From the NCBI GenBank assembly GCA_001600055.1, contig BCIV01000008.1:62001-126000 (forward strand): 64,000 nt of DNA. Direction: 5' to 3'. A program made the position numbers and the translations under genes. Within the stretch, counting starts at the first letter, position 1. The number at the start of each line of letters is the position of its first letter. Below the pieces are notes generated by a model, which was given only the letters and a program-made list of their open reading frames with translations, was not told where the DNA came from and did not search any database. This DNA comes from Filobasidium wieringae (taxonomy: Eukaryota > Basidiomycota > Tremellomycetes > Filobasidiales > Filobasidiaceae). Shown here piece after piece: positions 44,989-56,100 of the stretch.

Positions 44989-46183
44989 TCACTTGGTGAG
45001 CCAGCCGAGGTAATCCGCCACGAGGAGAGTGACCATGCTGTAAATATACGAGATGTTTCGTCAGCTCCTGCAGCCTCGAATTCTTGACCCTCAAGTCGAC
45101 TCACGCATGAGGTGCGATTCTAATATAATAAGTGCCGAATCCCCTGTAAAACCTCATGACACCCTCCTCTCTAGCGACCTTGAGAGCGGTCTGGACCATC
45201 CCGACCTTACGTCCGTCCACAATATTGCCGCCCTTCTGCATCCTCGTCTTGACGAAATCGAACGGTAAGCTGAAGAAACTGGCAAAGAACCCAGCGACGG
45301 CCGAGGAAGCAAGGGTCTGCTGGTTCGCGCTCAAAGAATGATACCCTGATTTCTCCAGTGCGGCCAGCCGAGATTTCGTTTCAGAGAAGAAGGCCAGCTG
45401 ACCAAAGTTCAAAGCCATCGCTCTAGCTACGGTCGGTGCGCATCCTGTCCAGAGGGACACGATGCCCTCTTTGGCGGTGATATCGCTCAGAGCATGGAAG
45501 ACGTTCTTGTAATTTGATCGCAGGTGTGCGGCTTTGAGACCATCGGATTGCATCCGGATCAGAGCGAGGTCGGCTGGATTTCCGAGAACGGCCGCTGGAA
45601 GGAGGTCCGCACGGTCAGCCATTTCGTACCTGCGTGGCATGACGTCCGGTATCACTCACCTAGACCTCCGGCAGAGAGTCCAGCCAAAGCTCTCTCCGCA
45701 AACCCAACGCTCGTCCCTTGCTCTTTAGCCCTGCCTTGCAGTCTTCCCATGAACGTATCAAAGAATCCCAGACGCGCGGTGGTGTAGACCATTTGCCTCA
45801 ACAATCCCGCCGATAACCCGGTGTACAGTTCACCAGGTTTCATCGATCTTGCGATAAAAAGAGGGTTCGTGCTCTGCCCAGAGTTGGCTGCTAGTTGGAT
45901 TCGGACTTTGACCATGTCAATGGGTTGAACTACTGTGGTAGCCTGAGTCGCGAGCGAAAAGTTAGGAACGGTACAGGATAGTGTACCGAACGGAACTCAC
46001 GACCATCCCCGCGATCCCACCATTTACAAACGGCAAAGCGGCAGCGACCCAAGGAGTCTTGAACAACCCGTTCTTCCCCTGGTTTGCACCTCTTGCGACT
46101 GCACCTCCGGTCACGGCGGTGGAGATCGACCTAGTCGCGGTAGTAGCGCTCGAGTAATAAGGAGTGGTAGCTCTGAGGGACAT
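44989..46183 (-). CDS. Mitochondrial carrier, 2-oxoglutarate/malate type
   Basis: Inner-membrane transporter of the SLC25 family with three repeats of about 100 residues and six membrane helices. The three signatures are QPIDMVKVRIQ, GNPADLALIRMQ and LPFDFVKTRMQ. The second, with Ala before Asp and Arg later, resembles oxoglutarate/dicarboxylate carriers. The pattern GELYTGLSAGLLRQMVYTTARLGFFD and the second-repeat GCAPTVARAMALNFGQLAF also fit that subgroup, which exchanges 2-oxoglutarate for malate. A Ser/Thr/Ala-rich leader of about 45 residues precedes the first helix. Introns are at about 46000-45925, 45660-45597 and 45100-45040. Stop TGA 44989-44991. Confidence 0.85.
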
Positions 46184-47263
46184 TCTTTCTTTGATGCTTT
46201 GGATGGGATGACGGAGATTCTGTGCTGAGACTGAGAGAAAGGAACGGTCTGGATCTGATGAGGGTGACTAAAGGAGGGTCGGTATTAGCTTCGATTTGAG
46301 GGCTCGCTGCTGCTGGAGAAGGGAATCACCATGGTTGATTCGAATTTCACAAGTTAGGTATTGGTATCTATATAGATACCGTCAGACCATAAGCCGCAAG
46401 CCCACAAGACAAAGAGGACTCTAGTACGAAGGATTCATGGACTTACCGGATGGAATTTCCGGATCCACCGAGGATTGCGGGGTGAAACACGAGGTGAATG
46501 AGGGGGATGACGCGAGATGTCCCGCAGAAATGGGTCTCGACGATACTGAGACGGAACGGATGCTGATACCGTCGGGCTTCCGTAAGTCCTCGACTAGGTT
46601 TGCGGATCAGTTGCGGATATGGTCGATCAGGATCTGGAATGGTCGAGAGGTATGCACCGGGCCGCCCGGGATGTTACAGTGCGTCGTCGGATTTGTAGGC
46701 TATACGCGGAGGAGCGCAGTCGAGAGGAGTCGTTGATGGCTTTTGTAAGTACAGAGGGTGGTTGTGGTGATGTGGCGATGTGAAGCTTCAAGGTGAAAGG
46801 CGATATACATTATGTATCTGGGCCTCTACCGGGTCCACCAACGGTCACGAGACGACTCTTCGAAAGGGGGAATCCGACAAATCTAGCGCCGTCACAGATC
46901 AGATCACCTGCGCTCATCACTTGTTTCAGCTTGCTTCCGGATCGGCCGCGGTCTGACTGCCGAAGCTGACACTTTGTGTCGCTGCCACGTAAACATGTCA
47001 GCTGGAGATTCGTCAACCGGTATCAATTATCTGCTTCCGTCCAGTGCGATCGGAATATAGCAGGAGGGCGCTATTTCGAGCTCTGCGGTAAATAGCAATG
47101 ACCCAAAGTTCGCAAAGGTCGACATCGTTCTCAAACCGCAACTCGCCTCATCAGTTCACCAAAGTGATCGCCATCGGGAGACTTGGGACTTGATCCTAGC
47201 TACGGAAACATCGAAGTGTAATTCAGGATCAGTCGAACTCATCTGCATACGAAAGATCTTCAC
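46184..47263. other. Intergenic region between carrier and DUF3074 genes
   Basis: About 1.1 kb with no recognised gene; it should hold two divergent promoters. A perfect 18-base palindrome lies at 46363-46380. Confidence 0.35.
46363..46380. promoter_or_regulatory. Perfect 18-base palindrome upstream of the carrier gene
   Basis: GGTATCTATATAGATACC equals its own reverse complement. It lies about 180 bases upstream of the carrier start. A dimeric regulator could bind it, but nothing else supports that. Confidence 0.3.
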
Positions 47264-48494
47264 AATGGCAACTTTGACCAGAAAACCGATCAATCCAGAA
47301 GGTAAGCAACAGTACTACAGCCTCAACCAGTCTGGCAGGACACTCTGATTGATCAGACCTTCACAGCCATCCTATCTCCAGGAACTGAAGGCTACGATAC
47401 ATGGCTCAACGAGCTCACCCAAGCCGGCCTGAACATAGCAAATTCAATCCCGTAAGCCAATCTTCCTTCCTGTCCGTTTCATGCAAGTTACTGATAATGA
47501 CGTATATCCTGACTAATAGACGATGGCAGGCGAACGACAACTATCACAATGGAACCGTTCGAGCCTTCACCCTTCCCTCTTCCCATGCAGCTCGTCGAGC
47601 CAAAGAAGATTCCCCTGGCCTCTCCATCTCTTCCAAAGAACTCTGGGCAGCTCGCCGATCACTTCATTACCTCTCCCATACTCATCCGAGTAATCAGTTC
47701 GTCCACGATTGCGAGGTGGGGGAGATGACGGGATCTGAATCCAGCAGCGGAGGGGAACCTTCGGGGATTTACGAGGCCTTTGAAAAGTCGTTGTTGAGGG
47801 ATCATACCAGGCAGGAGAGCGAGTACATCGATTCGTTGCAGGACGTGGGTCTGGTCGAGACGTTTGACAAGGGGAGGGTGGAGATGTACAGGATGGGATA
47901 TGCAATGCCGTACGTCATACCGACCATGGCTCATAAGATATACATAGATCTGACCTGCCGATCTCCGTAGCTCTCCGCTTAGTCCACGTACCTTCCTCGC
48001 AATCATCATCACCCAAACCCTCCCGCCTATTCCAGCCCCAATCCCACCTCAAATCCACATCGCAACCCCCTCCCCACCCTTCCGCCAATTCATCGTCATC
48101 ACTCTCCCAACAACCCACTCTTCCGTACCAGAAAAGACCGGGTCAGAAAAGGGCAGGGTGAGAGGTCGATACGTCTCTGTAGAACTCGTGAGGGAGATCA
48201 ACATCGAGTTGAAGGGGTTCGAGCATGGCAGTATAGACGGCGGATCGAGGAGTATAAGAGGGGTGGAATGGCTCATGGCTACTTCGAGCGACGCGGGAGG
48301 AAACGTACCCCAGGCTTTGACTAGCATGTCTTTGCCTGGAAAGATCACCGAAGTGAGTCGATCGAGGTCTGTTCTGCGTTCCTCGGCGGCTTTTTGCTCA
48401 TGCCTTTTTGATCTCTCTAGGACGTCCCACTCTTCATCTCATGGCTAGAAAAGAAGTACCCTCATCTGGGGAAAGTAGGCAGCAAGAAGTTTTG
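47264..48494 (+). CDS. DUF3074 START-like domain protein
   Basis: Exons join to MATLTRKPINPE, then AILSPGTEGYDTWLNELTQAG, then a beta-rich domain with ELWAARRSLHYLSH, FEKSLLRDHTRQESEYIDSL and GRVEMYRMGYAMP. Later come LRLVHVPSS and RGRYVSVELVREINIEL, then VEWLMATSSDAGGNVPQALTSMSLPGKI and DVPLFISWLEKKYP. The last motifs (MATSSDAGGN...PG.I...DV..F..W.E) are diagnostic for DUF3074, a fungal START/Bet v1-like lipid-binding fold of unknown function. Introns lie at about 47302-47366, 47452-47530, 47911-47969 and 48357-48420. Ends KKF then TGA 48492-48494. It probably binds a hydrophobic ligand; no ligand can be named. Confidence 0.75.
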
Positions 48495-48723
48495 ACCCTT
48501 TTGTAGCTTGAAGTGAAAGAAAGTTGAAAGTGCATCGCTCAATATTTGTATTCGTCATCACCTACCTACTTTACCCCCAGAATTTTCAAGGCTTCAGATG
48601 TTACTAAATGTCAACAAGTACCAAGTCGTTGTTATGTCCAAGTCGCTTCAGAATTAGAGATCGTTATTCTATTGCACTACCGGCTCTGTTCAGACCTTCT
48701 CACCTAACCACTCCTCAATCAAA

Positions 48724-49289
48724 ATGAACCGAGCGCCAAACGATCCCAACTCGCAACGAATACTGTTCGTAAAAAACCTGTAAGATCGAACCGAACCACA
48801 CATACCTCTATCAGACCCTAAGATCCATACATTTCGTAAATCACAGTAACTACGGGATCCAAGGTGAAGACCTGTACGACCTGTTTGGCAAGTATGGACC
48901 GATCAGACAAGTCAGATTAGGGACGGATACTACGTTGAAGACTAAAGGGACGGCGTATATCGTCAGTAACACTCCGAGATTCGTCTGAGCGATAGCTGAA
49001 TAGGCTTGCTATACATGCATAGGTTTATGAACACTCTGATGATGCGAAAGAGGCCATGACGCATTTGAATGGTTTCCATCTGATGGAGAGATACATCGTC
49101 GGTAAGTCGTCGTACGATACCCCCAGCAGAAAGAGACATCGCTCACCAGAACTTTATATATTTTGCCCACGGACAGTACTATACCATCACCCTACTCGTC
49201 AGCAACAAGCCATCACCAAAGCGAACGAGCTGAAGGAAAGGGAGGAGGCTCTAGCAGAGGAGAAGAAGAAGCTTGGGATGGCCGATTAG
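48724..49289 (+). CDS. SF3b14/p14 branch-site-binding subunit (SF3B6)
   Basis: A small RRM protein of the U2 snRNP SF3b complex that contacts the branch-point adenosine of introns. Start MNRAPNDPNSQRILFVKNL gives RNP2 (ILFVKNL), the next exon gives YGIQGEDLYDLFGKYGPIRQVRLG, then KGTAYIVYEDSDDAKEAMTHLNGFHLMERYI. TAYIVYED is the RNP1-type strand with the family's Tyr. After a last intron comes VLYHHPTRQQQAITKANELKEREEAL, the C-terminal helix that packs on SF3B1. Four exons, length about 125 residues as expected. Stop TAG 49287-49289. Confidence 0.9.
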
Positions 49290-49682
49290 ACGCATTCTAA
49301 TCTAATCGAAAGATCGAGATTGCGCTCTGTACGAATATCACCAACAGTTGTAACGATTTGGACCATCATCACGGACATCCAAGCTATCACACATTTGCCT
49401 GCGTACCATCAAGTTCGGACGCAAGGAACATCGCGTCAGCCCAGAAACCGAGCATCCAGCTTATTTGTGGTCGGCAGCAGCAAACTTCAGGCATTTCTTC
49501 GACTCTGGGTCCACTCGTACTCCGCTCACTCATTTCACATATATCAACAATGGGAAGACGCTTATATTCTCGGCTATCCTTGCATTCCTTATGAGAGCTA
49601 CACTGACGGATCTACTTCATGTTCCTGACATATGATGGCGAGCTACAGATCATTGACCTGAATGCGATGGAGGGGTACTTCT
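49290..49682. other. Intergenic stretch between convergent genes
   Basis: 393 bases without a recognised gene; presumably the two 3' untranslated regions. Confidence 0.3.
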
Positions 49683-51767
49683 TTACTTCAAAGCGTGGAT
49701 GGGCAACATGTGAGGATCGTGCAGAGCTGGAATTGACACAGCGTATATCAGTAAACTATAGCCTAAGCAACAGGTCCCTGTACACTTACTGATGATTTTG
49801 GTCTGAGTGAACTGTCTTCCAGCTTCCTGACCATTGAACCGCCCGAATCCAGATTTCTGTTTTGCGGATGTCAGAACCAGGAAAGCTACTTCATAGTCAA
49901 CATGTATCTGATGACGCTCACCTTCATTCCTCCGTGAGGCAGATTTGGCTCATCATGAACGGTCATGCTATTAATGTGGATCGAACCACATTCGATTCGT
50001 TTGGCGATCTCAAGAGCCTGCTTGTAATCTTGTCCCCAAATGCTAGCGTTCAAACCGACTTCCGAATCGTTCGCGATCTTGATAGCTTCTTCTACGTTCT
50101 TGACTCGAATAATGACTAAGGCGGGACCGAAAGTCTCTTGGTGATAAATATCTTGGGACGAGTTGACTCCGTCAAGAATGACAGGCGCATAAGATGCCAA
50201 GTCATCCTTAGGCGTAGTTGCAACTCCACGAAGACGTGTGGCACCCTGATCGAAAAGGGTTTCATCAATCGTTTGATCTCATCACGTGAAGAACTGCTTT
50301 CGATCACTCACCTTTGAGACGGCATCATCCACGAGAGCGTGCATCTTGTCCGCCCCAGCTTTGGTGGCCATCTCCAAGCGAGCGAGATTCGAAAAGTTGT
50401 CTGAACGACAGCCATCCGTTCAGATCGATCGTTTTCCTTCCAAGCAGACAAACCCACCTGCTACGATCTGCTCCAACTCCTTCACTAGCTCGTCGGCGAC
50501 GCTGTCGAGCACGACGATCCGAGCGGTACTCATACAGATATGTCCGCTGTGTAGCAGTCCGCCAAAGACGATGTTATTAGCAGCGAGCTTGAGATCCGCG
50601 CTTTCCAAGACGATGGCTGGAGCATTTCCACCGAGTTCCAAGAGGATGGGTTTGATATGCCTTCCCGCTACTTCGGCAATCTTGGATCCTACTTCTACAG
50701 ATCCAGTGAAGTTGACGAACTGCACTCAAACGTCGAGGTTAGTGAATCTTCGGGTGGTACCAGACGAGCTATAACTTACTCGAACGTCAGGGTGAGCTAC
50801 AATCTGCTCGACGCTCTTGGGCTCAGTCCCAGGGGTAAAGTGCAGCATCTGGAAAGCGTTGGGCGGTACTCCCGCTTCATGCATGATCTTACACAATTCG
50901 TAGTGGATAGTAGGAATTTGGGGGTTGGCTTTCCACAAGATGGAGTTTCCGACTGCTAGGGAGTAACAGAATGCTCGTACACCGAGAGTGATTCCGAAGT
51001 TGAACGGACTGGCGTGATACCCATCTTCAGCTGCGCGGCTCTCCATTGACTGATGATCGACTTACCTCATAGCAAGGGTAACTCCGTATGGTTCCCGAGT
51101 GACCAAAGCGAGAGAGCCGTCCATGGTGGGCGGAATATCTCCCTTGATCTCTGTCGCACTGAATCGATAACATGTAATGGTTAGAATGCTTATTCAGTAA
51201 CTTGAAGCATGTATACTCACATTGTAGCAGCACTTCTCATATGCTCAGCCGAATAGGCCTTGTCGGTACCGAAAACGAGGTTGGCAACGCTCGTATCCTT
51301 TTTGTAGGCGGGCGCCAGGACTTCATCATAACGTTCTTCGATCAATGCTGCGGCCTGCATGCGAATTTAGCTTTGATGCCACTCAAACATCATACATATC
51401 GCCAACGCACCTTGAGAAGGATGTCTCGTCGCTTGCTCGCAGGCATTTGCGACCAAACATGGAATCCCTCCTTCGCTCCAGCGATCGCACGGTCACTGAG
51501 AACACGAAAGTCATAAGCTCAGTTCTGAGCAGCTCCAACCTTTCCATTTGACACGTACATATCTGAACTGGAAGCGCCATGAATCTTGCTGACGACTTCT
51601 TGCGTCCTCGGATGCTTGATATCAAATGGCTGCCCAGATCTGATCTCTTGACCGTCAATGAGGAGCGGTACGGCCGCGGAGCTCTGCCATCTAACGGCGA
51701 TCCTCGTCGCGGGTATGTGGCGCAAGACGCTACCAGAGCGGTTCACGAGTTGTCTACTCGATAGCAT
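49683..51767 (-). CDS. NAD-dependent aldehyde dehydrogenase (salicylaldehyde/vanillin type), probably mitochondrial
   Basis: It oxidises an aldehyde to the acid with NAD(P)+. The start MLSSRQLVNRSGSVLRHIPATRIAVRWQSS is Arg-rich and lacks acidic residues, so it may be a mitochondrial targeting peptide. Then VPLLIDGQEIRSGQPFDIKHP, PFNFGITLGVRAFCYSLAVGNSI, FVNFTGSVEVGSKI, LELGGNAPAIVLE (general-base Glu) and SGHICMS (catalytic Cys) follow. Near the C-terminus are QETFGPALVIIRV and SGFGRFNGQEAGRQFTQTKI. The set resembles fungal salicylaldehyde/vanillin dehydrogenases. About nine introns. The family normally ends soon after TKI; here the frame runs about 40 codons further to a TAA at 49683-49685, or a GTAAGT just after TKIIS marks a last intron, so the C-terminus is uncertain. 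Confidence 0.8.
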
Positions 51768-53164
51768 GGTCGTGGTTGATATTTCAGGTGTGAGAGCAGG
51801 ATTGCGAGGGAGATCTCGAAGGAGCGAAGGATGTATCGATCCGTGTTATCTGTATTCGTTTGGAGGAAATATGGATGAATTGGCTGACTCACGGTAACCG
51901 GGAATGGGATCTCACGAGGTGGAGGTCAATCGTCCCGCGAAACCAGTCACGTGACGATCGATTGACGGGCGCAATTGCCGGTACCAGATTCATGCTTCAC
52001 TTCGTATTCTTCAACCTATTCTCCGGAGGGCTCTCACTCATTTGTGAATTTAGATGCATAAGATGATCAGTTTCAGCCCAGGCGTTCCTATCCGTCTTGG
52101 TGTAGATATCTGAGGAAGTGTTCATGTTTATAGTAGTAGAACCTGGGTGAATTAGAGATTCGCCATTATCTTCAAAGTTGCTGTTCATCTTCCACCTACT
52201 TGCATCATGCTGTCCAGTAGTTCTAACAAAGCCAGTCCGATCAAATGGGATGTATCGATCCGTCCGGCTTTGTGCGATCGAGAGATATCGACTGGGCAGA
52301 GATTTTGCTACATCCTGAACATACGGTCCAGCAGCATTCCCCGCAATGGCTGTGTCTGTAAATTTTATGCCCGAGACGCATGCACCATTTGGAAAACCTT
52401 CCCTGCAGATATCCTGCCTGCATTACTAAGGGGATGAGCAATCTTTTGCTGATTTCCGCCCCTTCATGTTACGATTCTTCTCACCCCATTTTGGGTAGGA
52501 GACAGAACCACCGGGCGAAACCAAGTTGAGAAAGCCAGATACCGCTTAGATTACAAGCATAGAAGCAGCTCGCCGACGACACACAAGGGACAGTTTCCCA
52601 TTCAATTCTGCAGTGTCGTTCAAACTTTTGCTGTTGAAATTTGTCATTGCGTGGCACCAAATCGATTCGAGCCAGCACAACGATCGTTAGAATGACTGAT
52701 CGTTGATTCCAGACATGTAATTCGACATGCAAGAAAATACAACCAGAAAAGACGAAACCTTTCGAGGAACCAGCCAAACTACTTAGAGCCCCGCTCCGTG
52801 AGTGTGGCCGATTTCCCTTGTGCTTTACTGATTTGAAACATTGGGTAGCGCGGATTGATCGGTGAGGTTCTCAGGTGTCATATTCAAGATGAGTAGGCTA
52901 CCGAAAGCCCCCTGGACACACTTCGAACCTGGACGGCGTAGACCGGAATGAGAAACATGCTGAGAAGTTGCTTCAGAATCACAGTAACTGGAAAGATTCA
53001 CCTCCATAACCAGGTTCAATGCTCAGCGCATAGTCATTATTGATTGTCGATCATGTCGATCATGAATACAAAGCTCGTGTAAAGGTCGTGTGTGTCTCCA
53101 GTATCGTTAGCCGATGAATCCTCCGGGATTCCTCCGTACCCATCATCGAGTGCTATGACATCGT
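51768..53164. other. 1.4-kb intergenic region without a recognised gene
   Basis: It holds the aldehyde dehydrogenase promoter and the 3' side of the PH-protein gene. On the minus strand a frame stays open from about 52410 to 51997 (about 137 codons) but lacks an upstream ATG and matches nothing I know. A stretch this long is expected a few times by chance in a window this size. Confidence 0.35.
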
Positions 53165-56100
53165 CTATCTACGTTCATCCTGTTTCCTATCTCCATAATC
53201 ATTTTGGTTCGCTGCGGATGGAGAGGCAGCTTGGTTTCCTCCCATGACAGATCCTGTAGGGGGATATGCCAGTGGTGATCCGGGTCCCATCATCCCAGGC
53301 ATTCCTCCGCTGAATCCGGCCATACTCGGCGCGTAACCCCCATACATGCTCATATAGGGGTTCGGAGTCATCATAGGCGAAGCACGTCCATCAAATGCTC
53401 CAGGAGAGGCCATGTTTCCGTCCGGTGTTCCGACCTGGGATCCGGCTTGCGACATGGCCATATACATTGAAGATTGGTAGGCCATCTGAGCGGCCATCAT
53501 CGCTTGTTGTTGTGCGTATGGATTCATGGGAGGCTGAGGCCAATACATCCCAGGAGTTTGCTAAGAAAGCAGTGACGTCAGTACACTGGATGACCTTTTG
53601 AGAGAACGGGATAAACTTACTCCGTATGGCATCGAAGGCATCATCGCTCCCCCTCCCATACCGTTGAAGGTGCTCATAGGTCGAGCGTAAGGATCACCTC
53701 CCATAAACATGGTCTGCCTCTGCAGTGATTGCATCTCGTCGATTTGTCTCTGGCGTTCTTCCTATGACCGCGTATTCTGAATTAGTAACGAGCGTCGATT
53801 TCGATCGAGTCAACTCACGGCCAATCGACGATCTCTCTCCCTCTCGGTCAAAGCAGCTCCCAGTCCACCCGCTCCTTTTCTGTCTCTCTCATGAGCCGTG
53901 ATTGCACCCAAAAGTCCAGTCTGAGGCTCAGCAGGTTTACCAGGAACGTTCAAGAGCGAAGCACCGGTCTCCTTTGCGAGCTCCTGTTGTTTCTTGGCAG
54001 AACGGTCCTCCTTGTCCTGCAGACCGGCTTGAAGCAGACCATGTGGAGTGAACGCTTTTGTCAAATGAGCAGAAGGTTCCAGAGTAACGAATTTTCCGTT
54101 CGTTGGTTCATCATCTGTACCGGCATGAGGAGCATCAAGCGCGGAGGTCCACATGCTCTGCCTCGCTTGAAGTTTTGGTTGAGGTAAAACCCTTCCACTT
54201 CCTAGCTGATTCAGGTCTTGGTTCACTGGCGGACCCATTGACTCGGTAGCAGAGGCAGGTCCACCGGCCCAGGACATGGAGCGATCTTGACCGCCTTGTC
54301 CCGGAATGTGTAGATTACCACCATGCCCAGCTGTACTGAATGATCTCTGCTGATCCATAGTAGAATTACGTTGCTGACCAGGAATAGGAGGAAGATTCCT
54401 CGAGACTCGTTGACGGGATTGGTCTGGTCCCAAAGGCGGGCGAGACATTGGCATTCCCCGGCCCAAAACGGACTGTTCGTTCGCCAACTGTGACCCTTCG
54501 CGAGCAGGTGAGGCGTTACTCCGGTTGATAAGGTTAGGCCTGGGTGAAGCAGAATTGCTTCTGCGGCCAGCACCTGATCCAGGTCGACTTCCAAACCCAG
54601 AATTGACTCGACTAGGAGGCTGAAGCTCTTCATCGTCCTCATCACCGGAATCGTCCTCGTTGCTGTTGTCTTCACTCTCGTCTTCAGAACTAGCAGACCA
54701 AGCAGCTTTCTTGAGCTTCTTTCCGCCTGCTTTGCCGGGACGAGTCAGTACGTGCTCTTTGTCTTTCTCTGCCTGCTCGGCTCGTTCTTTGCGCTCCTGT
54801 GCAGTCTTTGTAGGCGCGAAAGAAGACCGGAAAGTAGGTTGGGTAGGGGGTAACGGTTGTCGACGAGTAGGAGACGAAACCTCTTGACGACTAGCGGTCT
54901 TGCCAGGCGATGCCATTGTATCAACAAAGGCGAGAGCGGCCATTGCATCAGCATTCATCGAGGCCGAAGGTGGCAGATGATTCCCGTGTGGCGCTGAACG
55001 ATCCGAAAACTCAGCTACGGGCGGCGTATCAGTCGTGCCAGGTGGAACGGGCGACAAAGACGCGGCAGTAGACGTGGTAGAAGCTTGTCGCCCCCTCGGC
55101 ATGCTACGAGCGCCAGATGGCTTCCTGCCCAACCCATTTCTTGATGTGACTGGCGACACTGAAGGAGGGATGGCTGTGGGTTTATCCTGGTTTTCTGATC
55201 GGTGATTTTCCGGCTCATTCAATTGTATCGCGTCGATCAGATAATGGTTATCGTGAAGCACCTGGTCCTCATCGAATTGTTCACTGGCTTTGCGAGGTTT
55301 GGGCGCAATCATTGGGGCAGTACCAGCCCTACCAGGATCATGCGAATCAGGCGTGCTAGGACCATTCCTGCCGTTTTGAAACAGAGGGATTACCGTAGGT
55401 AAAGGTGGAGCGAGTCCATTCGCATCATCGTCAGCCTGATCAGTATCTAGATCACTATGATAGCTCGCCAATACATCCGTAGGATGCAGCAATTCTGTCT
55501 TGTTACCTGCAGGAGGGGGAAGAGTGGACGTAGTAGAGCGCGGCGTGGTCTGATAAGGTCCACTGCTACCCTCGTCGGTCACCATTCGATCGTCAGAGAC
55601 GGACGCGGTCTTACTCGTCTCTGCTACCAAAGCTGCATCGAGTCGGTTGTTGAAGGATCCCCGGCGCGAGAGGTACTGAGCACGAGTCGACCCCGAGCCA
55701 GAAGTCTTTTTCTCCTTCGATGAGAAGCTTCCACCTTGCTTTCCAGGTCGATCACCCATTGTGGCCAAGCTTGGCGAGCGCGTGGTTGCTACGTAGGAAC
55801 GCTCCGTTATCGGTGTCAAGGTGGCTTGACGGAGTGGAAGCGACTCGTTCGATGACATAGCATCACCAGTGGGGAACGCAAGCGGAGGTAACATGGGACT
55901 CTGATCTTGAGGACTGCCACGGTTGGCTTCGGGAGTCCGCTGATCAGAATCGTCCCGAGAGCTACGGTAAGACGAACTTGGCGATTCGCGCGACGGTCGG
56001 AAGCCTTGTTGGGTCGGTGAGCCGTACGGATTCGCCAAACGACTTAGGCTAGGAGAAGATGCGGTAGGAGACGCTTCTCCATTGCGCAATCTCAAGAGCT

